Part shown: one piece after another, positions 35,969-44,394 of the stretch
Position numbering within the stretch: the first letter of the stretch is position 1
How the letters are laid out: each line of letters begins with the position of its first letter
Assembly (NCBI RefSeq): GCF_040219215.1
Contig: NZ_JAVJSX010000001.1
Location: forward strand, 174,147 to 238,146
Source: Thalassobaculum_A sp040219215
GTDB lineage: Bacteria; Pseudomonadota; Alphaproteobacteria; Thalassobaculales; Thalassobaculaceae
Direction: 5' to 3'
Length of the DNA: 64,000 bases
The notes under the pieces: generated by a model
The model's input: only the letters and a program-made list of their open reading frames with translations
What the model was told of the DNA's origin: nothing
Database searches by the model: none
Program-made: the position numbers and the translations under genes

Positions 35969-36451
35969 TCAGCTTCCCCGAACCATCGTGAAGAACTCGA
36001 CCTTGGTGGCAGCGGCCTTGCGGCTGCGGTTCAGGCGCTTCTCGTCCAGCCGCAAGGTCAGCGGGGCGATGATCGCCCGCTCGAGGGCGTCGCGTCGGGA
36101 CGGGGTCTGCAGCATGGCGTCGACCGCAGCGGCCAACTCGGCGTGGCGCCGGTTTCGGCCCATCACGTAGCCGAAGCCGACCGCGCCGTACTCCAGCTGG
36201 ACCGCGCAGCGCGTGACCGCGACTTCGCCGAGATTGAAGCGCTGGCCGGTTCCACCGGCCCGGCCACGGGCCATGACCATCCCGATTTCAGATGGGCGCA
36301 CGACGGTCCAGGCCGGCTTGGACGGCAGGTTGTTCCAGAGAGTGTCGAGATCGCCGAACTCCGCCTTCGCCAAGATCGACATCCAGCGTTGGCGGGCCCG
36401 GCGTTCGGCGGATTGTTCCGGAGTTGCGGTAGACGTGTGTCTTGTCGGCAT
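35969..36451 (-). CDS. phnG: C-P lyase core subunit PhnG
   Basis: 160 residues from ATG 36451, with TTGGAAG upstream; the longer frame to 36478 starts inside the operator region. RQRWMSILAKAEFGDLDTLW and VRPSEIGMVMARGRAGGTGQ are conserved in PhnG. First gene of the minus-strand phn operon, so its upstream region carries the main control sites. Confidence 0.94.
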   Translation of the reverse strand: MPTRHTSTATPEQSAERRARQRWMSILAKAEFGDLDTLWNNLPSKPAWTVVRPSEIGMVMARGRAGGTGQRFNLGEVAVTRCAVQLEYGAVGFGYVMGRNRRHAELAAAVDAMLQTPSRRDALERAIIAPLTLRLDEKRLNRSRKAAATKVEFFTMVRGS

Positions 36452-36467
36452 GGACGACTTCCAATGT

Positions 36468-36477
36468 TGTCTAGACA
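36468..36477. promoter_or_regulatory. Palindromic PhnF-like operator
   Basis: TGTCTAGACA is a perfect 10-bp palindrome 16 bp upstream of the phnG start. With its flanks it reads TTGTCTAGACAT and matches the mycobacterial PhnF site TGGTATAGACCA at nine of twelve positions. HutC-subfamily GntR proteins bind such T-TAGAC sites, so PhnF probably represses phnG here. Confidence 0.6.
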
Positions 36478-36534
36478 TCCATATGAATTTTCGACACTAT
36501 GCTGCCGAAGACCAGCGCTGTAAAGCGCGTCCGA

Positions 36535-36552
36535 ATGAAGTTTTGATGACGG
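36535..36552 (-). promoter_or_regulatory. PHO-box-like direct repeat upstream of phnG
   Basis: On the minus strand CCGTCATCAAAACTTCAT matches the enteric PHO-box consensus at 13 of 18 positions, with TCAT blocks 11 nt apart as PhoB requires. It lies 83 bp upstream of phnG and 10 bp from the phnF start. A TTTACA about 11 nt downstream could serve as the -10 element. Confidence 0.5.
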
Positions 36553-36562
36553 GGAACAAGCC

Positions 36563-37330
36563 GTGACGGTGATCGATCGGGACTCCGGCGTCTCTGTCTG
36601 GCGCCAGATCGAGCAGACCCTGTCCGAGGAGATTCGTGCCGGGCAGTGGGGCGAGGGCTCGCGGCTGCCGACCGAGGGCGAGTTGTCGGAGCGGTTTCGG
36701 GTGAACCGCCACACCGTGCGCCGCGCCGTCGGCGGGTTGGCCGATCGCGGGCTGGTCCGGGTCGAGCAGGGGCGCGGGATCTTCGTGCGCGAGAACGTGC
36801 TGGAGTACCTGATTGGGCGGCGGACCCGATTCACGGAGAACGTGAAACGCGTCAACCGCTCACCCGGCGGTCATGCAATCTCTCTGAGTCGCCAACGGGT
36901 CGACCGCGAGATTGCAGGCGTTCTGGGAATCCGTGCCGGAGCGCAAGTCGTTCACCTCGAGACCGTCGGCGAGGTCGATGGCCGGCCGGTCTCGTACGGA
37001 TCGCACTGGTTCGCCGCCAAGCTGTTCCCACGATTCGAGGAAACCTATCGCGCAACCGGATCCGGCTCGATCACCCAGGTGATGGAAGAGCATGGCTTCG
37101 GCGACTACGAACGAGCAGTAACCAAGGTGACGGCACGGATGCCGGACGCTGCCGAGGCGGACCTGCTGAAGCAGCCGCGCACGCGCCCGATTCTCTATGT
37201 CGAGTCGTTGAACGTGACGGTCGATGGCCAGCCGGTTCAGGCGTCTCATGTCCGATATGCGGCGGATCGATTCCAGATGGTATTCGAGACACGGTCGGTT
37301 ACCGGCGCGGCCTTTGAGGAAGAGCACTGA
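36563..37330 (+). CDS. phnF: Phosphonate-utilisation repressor PhnF (GntR/HutC family)
   Basis: 255 residues from GTG 36563 (GGGGA upstream). The winged helix-turn-helix is at residues ~12-75 (LPTEGELSERFRVNRHTVRR), followed by the UTRA ligand domain (ISLSRQRVDREIAG ... VLGIRAGAQVVHLET, ending ADRFQMVFETR). This is the standard PhnF layout. Divergent from phnG, and probably both autoregulated and a repressor of the phn operon through the palindrome at 36468-36477. Confidence 0.92.
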   Translation: MTVIDRDSGVSVWRQIEQTLSEEIRAGQWGEGSRLPTEGELSERFRVNRHTVRRAVGGLADRGLVRVEQGRGIFVRENVLEYLIGRRTRFTENVKRVNRSPGGHAISLSRQRVDREIAGVLGIRAGAQVVHLETVGEVDGRPVSYGSHWFAAKLFPRFEETYRATGSGSITQVMEEHGFGDYERAVTKVTARMPDAAEADLLKQPRTRPILYVESLNVTVDGQPVQASHVRYAADRFQMVFETRSVTGAAFEEEH

Positions 37331-37392
37331 AATCTGGTATGGTATGCTAGGTAATCGTCGGTTGTGAAAATCGACCGGGAAGGACTGGTGAA

Positions 37393-38676
37393 GTGAGTTT
37401 CGACCCGAACAATGTTGACTGGAAAACGGCCGAGCTGATTCGCAAGCATGGGCACTTCCTGAACAACTACCCGGGCGGTCAGCGTGCCGACATGCGCGGC
37501 GGCCGGCACAACGGAGCACAACTGAACGGCGTGGATCTGCGGCGGGCCATGATGTCGGCGGCGGATTTCCGTGGTGCACAGTTCGTCGGCGCCAACCTCT
37601 CCGAGGCGACTCTGGCCGGATCCCAACTCAGGGTCGCGGATCTGAGCGGTGCCAAGCTGGTGAAGACTGATTTCCGTGGTGCCGACCTGGAACAGGCCAA
37701 GCTGACATCGTCTGACATCACCGACGCTGACTTCAGGGCCACCACGATCGGCGCTCCGGCCGGCAGCGACATCGCGACCAAGCTCGACGGCGCCGATCTG
37801 GATCACGTCAAGGCAGTGCGCACCAACCTGACCCGGGCGAGCCTGATGGGCGCCACGGCACGCGGAGCGCATTTCGACGGGGCGTCGCTGGATCGGGCGA
37901 ACTTCAAGGGCGCCAACCTTCAGCACGCGACGTTTGTCAGTTCCAGCCTGCGCGGCGCCAATCTCCAGGAGGTGAACTTTGCCGACGCGACGCTGTCCAA
38001 CACCGACCTGACCGGCGCTGACCTTCGTTCCTGCCATCTTGACGGTGCCGATATGTCGGGCGCCGACCTGACTGACTGCGTCATCGCATCGGGCATGGAC
38101 GAACTTGACGACGACGTCAGGGCGCTGGTCATCGAGCACTTCGCCTGGATCAGTTCCGGCGGCCGCAAGGGAAACCCGGCCAGCTTCGCGGAGCGCGACC
38201 TGAGCGGCGTCAATCTGTCGGGAGCGGATCTGTCGGCGGCGGACTTCTCGGGTGCCAACCTGTCCGGCGCCAACCTGAAGCGGTGTTCGTTCCGGTTCGC
38301 CAAGTTTGGCGGCGCCAACCTGACGTCGGTCCAGTTGAACCGCTCCGACCTTCGCGGCGTGAGTTTCAGGGGAGCGATCCTGGACAACGCCGATCTGCAG
38401 AGCAGTTCGCTCGTGGCGATGCCGCTGGTCGACCCGCGCAGTGGTGAAAAGAAGGGTGAGTGGCCAACGGATCTGTCGGGCGTTCACGCTGAGGGCGCTA
38501 GTTTCAGCCGGGTCGACATGTCCGGAGCGAACCTGACAGACGCGGTGTTCGACGGAGCCGACCTGAGCTATGCCCAACTGGTTGGCTGCGCGATCGCACG
38601 GGCGAGCTTCACCGGTGCAAAGATGGACAATGCCCGCCTCCCCGAAGGTCTGTCGAACAACGGGGAGGCGGCCTAG
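37393..38676 (+). CDS. Pentapeptide-repeat protein
   Basis: 427 residues from a GTG with GGAAGGA upstream. After ~40 N-terminal residues almost the whole chain is A(D/N)LxX pentapeptides (LSGADLSAADFSGANLSGAN is one stretch), which fold as a right-handed quadrilateral beta-helix. Two non-repeat insertions interrupt it: about residues 232-267 (MDELDDDVRALVIEHFAWIS) and 342-365. No signal peptide, membrane segment or catalytic domain is visible. Functions of such proteins range from DNA-mimic gyrase protection to scaffolding; none can be assigned. It lies 62 bp after phnF on the same strand and converges on the aldehyde dehydrogenase. Confidence 0.88.
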   Translation: MSFDPNNVDWKTAELIRKHGHFLNNYPGGQRADMRGGRHNGAQLNGVDLRRAMMSAADFRGAQFVGANLSEATLAGSQLRVADLSGAKLVKTDFRGADLEQAKLTSSDITDADFRATTIGAPAGSDIATKLDGADLDHVKAVRTNLTRASLMGATARGAHFDGASLDRANFKGANLQHATFVSSSLRGANLQEVNFADATLSNTDLTGADLRSCHLDGADMSGADLTDCVIASGMDELDDDVRALVIEHFAWISSGGRKGNPASFAERDLSGVNLSGADLSAADFSGANLSGANLKRCSFRFAKFGGANLTSVQLNRSDLRGVSFRGAILDNADLQSSSLVAMPLVDPRSGEKKGEWPTDLSGVHAEGASFSRVDMSGANLTDAVFDGADLSYAQLVGCAIARASFTGAKMDNARLPEGLSNNGEAA

Positions 38677-38688
38677 TCGGTCCTGGTC

Positions 38689-40125
38689 TCAGGGCAGGGT
38701 GTAGGCGGTCTTCACCGTGGTGTAGAACTCGGCGGCGTAACGGCCCTGTTCGCGCGGGCCGTAGCTTGAACCCTTACGGCCTCCAAACGGCACATGGTAG
38801 TCGACGCCCGCGGTCGGCAAGTTGACCATCACCATTCCGGCCTCGGAGTTCCGCTTGAAGTGGCTTGCGTGCTTCAGCGACGTGGTGCAGATGCCGGCTG
38901 ACAGGCCAAACTGGGTGTCGTTGGCGACCGCCAGGGCCTCGTCGTAGTCCTTCACGCGAATGACCGACGCGACCGGACCGAAGATCTCCTCACGGTTGAT
39001 CCGCATGGCGTTGGTGGTCTCGGTGAACAGCGCCGGCTGCAGGTAGAAGCCTTCCTTCGAACGGTTGAGACGCTCGCCGCCAAACGCCAGCTTGGCGCCT
39101 TCGCCCTGGCCGATCTCCAGGTACTTCATGTCCTGGGACAACTGGGACTCGTCGACGACCGGGCCGATGTCGGTGCCGGCGGTTAAGGCGTCGTCGACCT
39201 TCAGCGTCTTGATCTTCTCCACGACCGCGTTGACGAACCGGTCGTGGATGCCTTCGGTCACCACCAGGCGGGACGATGCCGTGCAGCGCTGGCCGGTCGA
39301 GAAGAACGCGCCGTTGACCACGGCACCGACGGCGGTGTCCAGGTCGGCATCGTCCAGAACCACCATCGGGTTCTTGCCGCCCATTTCCAGCTGAACCTTG
39401 GCAAAACGGGCGGTGCAGGTGGCGGCGACATGCTTTCCGGTATCCACCGACCCCGTGAAGGACACTGCACCGATGGCGTCGTTGTTGAGGATCGCTTCGC
39501 CAACCACGGAGCCGCGCCCCATCACCAGGTTGAATGCACCCTTGGGCAGGCCGGAACGTGACAGGATCTCGGCGATGGCCCAGGCGCAACCCGGCACCAG
39601 GTCGGCCGGCTTGAAAACGACGCAGTTGCCGTAGGCAAGCGCTGGCGCAATCTTCCACGCAGGAATGGCGATCGGAAAATTCCACGGCGTGATGATGCCG
39701 ACAATGCCGACGGGCTCACGGGTGATCTCGACATCGACCCCCGGCCGCACGCTCTGGACTTTCTCGCCTTGGATGCGGAGCGCCTCTCCGGCAAAGAACT
39801 TGAAAATCTGGGCGGCCCGGGTCGCTTCGCCGATCCCTTCCGGCAGGGTCTTGCCCTCTTCGCGGGCCAGCAGGCGGCCGAGTTCGTCGCGGCGTGCCAT
39901 GATCTCGTTGCCCACGAACTCCAGCACGTCATAGCGCTGCTGCGGGGTCGACCGGTTCCAGCCATGGGCGGCCGACTTCGCCGCGTCGACGGCACGGGTC
40001 ACGCCGGCGGCGTCGGCCTGGGCGTAGGTGCCGACGATATCGGAGAGGTCGGACGGGTTGATGTTGTCGCGCGCGGTCGCGCCATCGACCCACTCGCCGC
40101 CGATGAAATTCTGCTGCACACCCAT
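38689..40125 (-). CDS. NAD(P)-dependent aldehyde dehydrogenase (semialdehyde dehydrogenase type)
   Basis: 478 residues from ATG 40125 (GGGAGA upstream); the frame extends to 40524 but that part crosses the divergent gene. The catalytic Cys is C281 in GQRCTAS, the general base Glu is in LEMGGKN and the cofactor site includes ITPWNFPIAIPAWK and SFTGSVDTG. It resembles 2-oxoglutarate-semialdehyde (2,5-dioxovalerate) and related dehydrogenases that end sugar-acid pathways. The substrate is not fixed by sequence. Divergent from the ABC binding protein gene across 214 bp, so they may share control. Confidence 0.92.
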   Translation of the reverse strand: MGVQQNFIGGEWVDGATARDNINPSDLSDIVGTYAQADAAGVTRAVDAAKSAAHGWNRSTPQQRYDVLEFVGNEIMARRDELGRLLAREEGKTLPEGIGEATRAAQIFKFFAGEALRIQGEKVQSVRPGVDVEITREPVGIVGIITPWNFPIAIPAWKIAPALAYGNCVVFKPADLVPGCAWAIAEILSRSGLPKGAFNLVMGRGSVVGEAILNNDAIGAVSFTGSVDTGKHVAATCTARFAKVQLEMGGKNPMVVLDDADLDTAVGAVVNGAFFSTGQRCTASSRLVVTEGIHDRFVNAVVEKIKTLKVDDALTAGTDIGPVVDESQLSQDMKYLEIGQGEGAKLAFGGERLNRSKEGFYLQPALFTETTNAMRINREEIFGPVASVIRVKDYDEALAVANDTQFGLSAGICTTSLKHASHFKRNSEAGMVMVNLPTAGVDYHVPFGGRKGSSYGPREQGRYAAEFYTTVKTAYTLP

Positions 40126-40339
40126 GAGGCGTCTCCCTGGTGTTAATTCATGTGAGTTTGGAAACTGAGTAACCCCCGCCCGCGGCGCTGGCAAGCGGTC
40201 CCCCGCGTTGCATGTTGGCGGCGCACATGGTTCCATTTCGCTCCCCGCGACCAAGCGGGCATGACGGACGGGCGAAACTGTCCGCGCGAACAGGGACTGG
40301 GATTGCGTGGCTGGAGCACCGGCGAAAAAGGGGATGGAG

Positions 40340-41641
40340 ATGACAACCAATTCATTGATGGGGGCGATCGGCGTTTCGGTCGCGGCCTCATTGATCATGA
40401 CCGTGCCTGCGGTCGCGAAGGACTCTGTGACGATTGCCGTCCCGGCATTCTTGTCCGGTCCGGCAGCGGGACCGTTCGGCGTTCCGGCGCGCAACGGCGC
40501 CGAGATGGTGATCGACGCGATCAACGCGGGAAAGCTCCCGGCACCCTACGACAGCAAGGGCTTCGCCGGTGCCTCGGTGGTGGCCGATTACATCGACGAG
40601 AGCGGCGGCAACACCAAGCAGGTCGCCGAGTATCGGAACCTGGTGCAGAAACGCGAGGTGGACGCCGTCATCGGTTACATCTCGTCGGGGTCTTGTGCCG
40701 CACTTGCGCCAGTGGTCGAGGAACTGAAGACCCTGACCGTGTTCGCCGTCTGCGGTACACCACGGGTGTTCGAGGACGGTGCTCGCGAGTACATCTTCCG
40801 TACCATGAGCCACGCGACCGCCGATAACGTCGCCGCGGCGCACTACGTCAAGGACATGTTCCCGGGCGTCAAGACCTACACCGGTATCAATCAGAACTAC
40901 GCCTGGGGGCAGGACAGTTGGCGCGACTTCGAACTGGCGATGAAGGTCCTGATGCCGGCGGCAAAGCAGTCCGACAAGGTGCAGTTCCCGAAGATCTTCG
41001 CCGGCCAGTACGGATCCGAGATCTCGGCGCTGTCGCTTGACGATGCCGAACTGGTCCATTCGTCGTTCTGGGACGGTGACCTCGAAGGCTTCATCTTCCA
41101 GGCCGCACCGCGCGGTCTGTTCGAAAAGAAGAAGGTCATCTTCACGGTTGGCGGCACGGCGGCCTATCGCCTCGGCAAGAAGATGCCCGACGGTCTGATC
41201 CTCGGCGCCCGTGGACCGTACGGGATTCTGGTGCGCGACCGGAAGACGGCGTTGAACGACTGGTTCATCAAGACCTACTTCGACCGCTACGGCACCTACC
41301 CGTCCGGCCCCGCCTACCAGTATGGCCAGGCGGTCCTGGCGACCAAGATCGCCTACGACAAGGCAGCGGCGGCGGCGGGTGGCTTCCCGAGCAAGGAGCA
41401 GGTGATCGCTTCGTTCAAGGGCCTCGAGTTCGAGAGCTTCTCGACGAACGTCAAGATGGCGCTCGCCGGCGGCCATCAGGCCTTGACCGAGAACGTCTAC
41501 GGCATCACCAAGTGGAATGCCGATGCGGCCGAGCCGGGTGTGACGGACGTCAAGTTCTACCCCGCCGAATGCATCATGCCGCCTGACGGCGTGACCAGCG
41601 TCGAGTGGATCGAGAAGGGCATGCCCGGCGCCAAGTGCTGA
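40340..41641 (+). CDS. Branched-chain-amino-acid-type ABC transporter substrate-binding protein
   Basis: 433 residues from ATG 40340 (GGGG spaced 6 nt; an ATG two codons earlier is also possible). Signal peptide from residue 1 to about AVAKDS. The mature part is a type I periplasmic binding fold (VTIAVPAFLSGPAAGPFGVP, then AVIGYISSGSCAALAPVVEE and FRTMSHATADNVAAAHYVKD). The gene heads a full Liv-type importer. The ligand is probably an amino acid, amide or aromatic acid. A strong hairpin follows the stop. Confidence 0.92.
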   Translation: MTTNSLMGAIGVSVAASLIMTVPAVAKDSVTIAVPAFLSGPAAGPFGVPARNGAEMVIDAINAGKLPAPYDSKGFAGASVVADYIDESGGNTKQVAEYRNLVQKREVDAVIGYISSGSCAALAPVVEELKTLTVFAVCGTPRVFEDGAREYIFRTMSHATADNVAAAHYVKDMFPGVKTYTGINQNYAWGQDSWRDFELAMKVLMPAAKQSDKVQFPKIFAGQYGSEISALSLDDAELVHSSFWDGDLEGFIFQAAPRGLFEKKKVIFTVGGTAAYRLGKKMPDGLILGARGPYGILVRDRKTALNDWFIKTYFDRYGTYPSGPAYQYGQAVLATKIAYDKAAAAAGGFPSKEQVIASFKGLEFESFSTNVKMALAGGHQALTENVYGITKWNADAAEPGVTDVKFYPAECIMPPDGVTSVEWIEKGMPGAKC

Positions 41642-41648
41642 TCGGGCA

Positions 41649-41680
41649 CGGCGGGCGTCGGCCGGTTCCGACGCCCGCCG
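41649..41680 (+). other. Strong intercistronic hairpin after the binding-protein gene
   Basis: CGGCGGGCGTCGG and its exact complement (41668-41680) form a perfect 13-pair GC stem with a 6-nt CCGGTT loop, starting 7 bp after the stop codon. No T-run follows. Stems in this place usually protect the upstream message and let the binding protein be made in excess over the permeases. Confidence 0.6.
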
Positions 41681-41722
41681 GTCACTCTGCATCCTCGGTT
41701 CGACCCTCCAGGAGCGTTGTCC

Positions 41723-42619
41723 ATGGAAACGGCCGTCACCATCCTATTGGACGGGCTGGTGTTCTCCTCTTACCTGTTCCTGGTCTCGGTCGGGCTGACG
41801 ATCATCTTCGGGGTTATGAAGATCCTGAACGTGGCCCACGGCAGCCTGTACGCGTGGGGGGCCTACACGTCGGCCTACCTGATCGGGGTTTGGTCGGAAG
41901 CCGGGTTCGGCGATGCCGGCACCTTCCTGATGATCGCGGCTGCGGCCCTGGTGGTTGGCTGCATTCTGGGATTCGTGCTTGAACGTGGCCTGATCCAGTT
42001 CATGTATGCGCGCGATGAAGTCATCGTCGTGCTGGCAACCTTCGCGACCTTCCTGATCCTGGAGGACGTGATCCTCCTGGTGTTTGGCGTCGACCCGTAC
42101 TTCGCCTACCAGCCGATGGCCTATCTCGGTTCGGCCGAACTCGGCGGCATCCTGCGCGACGTGTACTCGCTCACCCTGATCGGTCTGGCGGCGGTGGTCG
42201 GCATCGTACTGTGGATCGGGCTCACCCGGACCCGTTGGGGCAAACTGCTGGCGGCGGTGATCCACGATCGCGAGCTGTCGATCGCGATGGGTATCGACGT
42301 CACCAAAGTCTACGTTCTCACCTTCATGCTGGGGGCCGTGTTGGGCGCGCTCGGCGGGGCCTACGTGGCGCCGATGGTGTCGGTGGCGCCGGGCTTCGGG
42401 GTCGAGGTGATCGTTCTGTCGTTCGCGGTCGTCGTGATCGGCGGCATGGGCAGCATCCCGGGCGCCGCGATCGGTGCTCTCGTTGTCGGAATCGCCCGGG
42501 CGATTGCGGTCCACAAGCTGCCGGAAGTCGAGTTGTTCGTCGTCTACGGCGTAATGGCCGTGGTTCTGGTGTTTCGGCCGGAAGGCCTGTTCGCGCCGGC
42601 CAGCGCGCGCAAGATCTGA
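41723..42619 (+). CDS. Liv-type ABC transporter permease (LivH-like)
   Basis: 298 residues from ATG 41723 (CCAGGAG 8 nt upstream). About eight membrane segments. The start LLDGLVFSSYLFLVSVGLTI followed by IFGVMKILNVAHGSLYAWGAY is the LivH signature, and VVVIGGMGSIPGAAIGALVVG is the conserved loop near the C-terminus. Inner-membrane channel partner of the LivM-like gene 9 bp downstream. Confidence 0.93.
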   Translation: METAVTILLDGLVFSSYLFLVSVGLTIIFGVMKILNVAHGSLYAWGAYTSAYLIGVWSEAGFGDAGTFLMIAAAALVVGCILGFVLERGLIQFMYARDEVIVVLATFATFLILEDVILLVFGVDPYFAYQPMAYLGSAELGGILRDVYSLTLIGLAAVVGIVLWIGLTRTRWGKLLAAVIHDRELSIAMGIDVTKVYVLTFMLGAVLGALGGAYVAPMVSVAPGFGVEVIVLSFAVVVIGGMGSIPGAAIGALVVGIARAIAVHKLPEVELFVVYGVMAVVLVFRPEGLFAPASARKI

Positions 42620-42628
42620 GGGAGCGGG

Positions 42629-43588
42629 ATGGAGACCACGCGCGACTGGACAATCCCGGGTGTCACGATCGGCTTCGCAGCGGTCGCGGTTCTGGGTCTC
42701 TGGCTGCTGCCGGACTGGTTGATGAACCTGACCGTTATTGCGTTCGCCCGCGCCCTGGCGGTCGTCGGGTTGATGGTGCTCTGGCGGACCGGCCTCGTGT
42801 CGTTCGGGCATGCCCTGTACTTCGGACTGGGTGCCTACACCGTCGCGCTGCTTGGCAAGGACGACGGGATTTCCGAGGTGCTGATCACCCTGCCGGCCGC
42901 CACGCTGGTGGCGGCGGCAGTCGGGCTGATGCTGGGCTTCATCGTACGGCGGTATCGCGAGATCTTTTTCGCGATGTTGAGCCTGGCGTTCTCCATGGTG
43001 CTCTACGGCATTCTGGTGAAGACCGAGGCCCTGGGATCAACCGATGGCTTCAACGTGCGGACCCCGACGTTTCTGGGCTTTGCACCGGATGATGCCGGCA
43101 CCACGTTGCGGACGATCTTCGTGGTGTTGTGCGGGCTGTGCTGGGCCGTGGCTGTGCTGGTTCATCGCTACCTGCAGTCAACGCTGGGCCGATTGACCAC
43201 CGCAATCCGCGACAACGAAATCCGGGTTGAATACCTCGGATACTCTGTCGCCCAGGCGATCCACGGCAAGTACGTGATGTCGGCGGCGTTGGCCGGACTT
43301 GGCGGCGGGATGCTGGCCATCGCCCTCGGTCAGGTTGATCCGGATTCCATGGTGAACTGGACGGTGTCCGGCGAGTTGGTGTTCGTCACCATCCTGTCGG
43401 GCCCGGGCAGCGTCGCGGCCCCGTTCATAGGCTCGATGATCTACGAGTTGATCCGGACATACGCCTTTGAATGGCTGCCGCACGCCTGGCAGCTGATTGT
43501 CGGGGTAACGTTGCTGAGCATCATCTTCTTCCTGCCGGGCGGAGTGTGGTCGCTGTTGGCGCGGTTGCGCCGCCGGGAGGTCGAGTGA
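42629..43588 (+). CDS. Liv-type ABC transporter permease (LivM-like)
   Basis: 319 residues, with about eight to ten hydrophobic segments. ALAVVGLMVLWRTGLVSFGHA and YFGLGAYTVALL form the LivM-type N-terminal signature and ATAIRDNEIRVEYLGYSV matches its cytoplasmic EAA-like loop (here TTAIRDNEIR). Stop and next start overlap as TGATG at 43586-43590. Confidence 0.93.
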   Translation: METTRDWTIPGVTIGFAAVAVLGLWLLPDWLMNLTVIAFARALAVVGLMVLWRTGLVSFGHALYFGLGAYTVALLGKDDGISEVLITLPAATLVAAAVGLMLGFIVRRYREIFFAMLSLAFSMVLYGILVKTEALGSTDGFNVRTPTFLGFAPDDAGTTLRTIFVVLCGLCWAVAVLVHRYLQSTLGRLTTAIRDNEIRVEYLGYSVAQAIHGKYVMSAALAGLGGGMLAIALGQVDPDSMVNWTVSGELVFVTILSGPGSVAAPFIGSMIYELIRTYAFEWLPHAWQLIVGVTLLSIIFFLPGGVWSLLARLRRREVE

Positions 43589-44394
43589 TGTCGGCACTTC
43601 TGGAAGCTCGCGGGCTGAACAAGAGCTTCGGCGCGGTGACGGCGGCACGTGACGTCGACATTGCCGTTTCTCCGCACGAGATCGTTGGAATCATTGGGGC
43701 CAACGGTGCCGGAAAGACCACGTTCGTGAACATGGTCACCGGGTGGCTGAAGCCGACGTCCGGGCGGATCCTCTATGAGGGCCACGACATCGTCGGCCGG
43801 ACACCGCGCGAAATCACCCGCCTCGGCATCTGTCGCTCATTCCAGGTCGCCCAGATATTCGGGTCGGCCAGCGTGTTTGACAATCTCATGATCGCCCTCG
43901 GCATCGCCGAGGCGAAGGGGCTGGCCGCCCTGCGGTTACTGCGCCGCCCGGACCTGGCGGACAAGGCCGACGCGCTGCTGGCCCGCTACGGGATCGCCGA
44001 TTATCGCAATCAGAGCGCCGGAACCCTGCCACAGGGCGTTCGCAAGCTGCTGGACATCGCGATGGCGATGGTGGCGGCGCCAAAGGTCCTGTTGCTGGAC
44101 GAACCGACCAGCGGGATCTCCAGCGATGAGAAGTTCGTGCTCATGGACGTCGTGATGAGCGCGCTGAAGGAGGACGGTGTCACGGTCCTGTTCGTCGAGC
44201 ACGACATGGAGATCGTCAGCCGATACGTCAGCCGGGTCGTGGCGTTCTATCAGGGTGAGATCATCTGTGACGCACCGCCGTTGGTCGCTCTGGCCGATCC
44301 CAAGGTGAAGGAATTCGTGATCGGCGAGGATCTGCACAATCAAACGCTCCTCAAGGGCGGTGCACTGCAGGAGGCGCCCGATGCTCGCGGTTGA
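43588..44394 (+). CDS. Liv-type ABC transporter ATP-binding protein (LivG-like)
   Basis: 268 residues from ATG 43588. Walker A GANGAGKTT, Walker B VLLLDEPTSGIS and the degenerate signature GTLPQGVRKLLDIAMAM, where LSGG reads LPQG. The C-terminal part (FYQGEIICDAPPLVALADPK) is typical of LivG. Overlaps the next ATPase gene by 14 bp. Confidence 0.92.
   Translation: MSALLEARGLNKSFGAVTAARDVDIAVSPHEIVGIIGANGAGKTTFVNMVTGWLKPTSGRILYEGHDIVGRTPREITRLGICRSFQVAQIFGSASVFDNLMIALGIAEAKGLAALRLLRRPDLADKADALLARYGIADYRNQSAGTLPQGVRKLLDIAMAMVAAPKVLLLDEPTSGISSDEKFVLMDVVMSALKEDGVTVLFVEHDMEIVSRYVSRVVAFYQGEIICDAPPLVALADPKVKEFVIGEDLHNQTLLKGGALQEAPDARG

Noticed and set aside
40126..40524. N-terminal extension of the aldehyde dehydrogenase
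   Set aside because: The ATG at 40125 has a good ribosome site and gives the standard family start; the extension crosses the divergent promoter and the binding-protein signal peptide.
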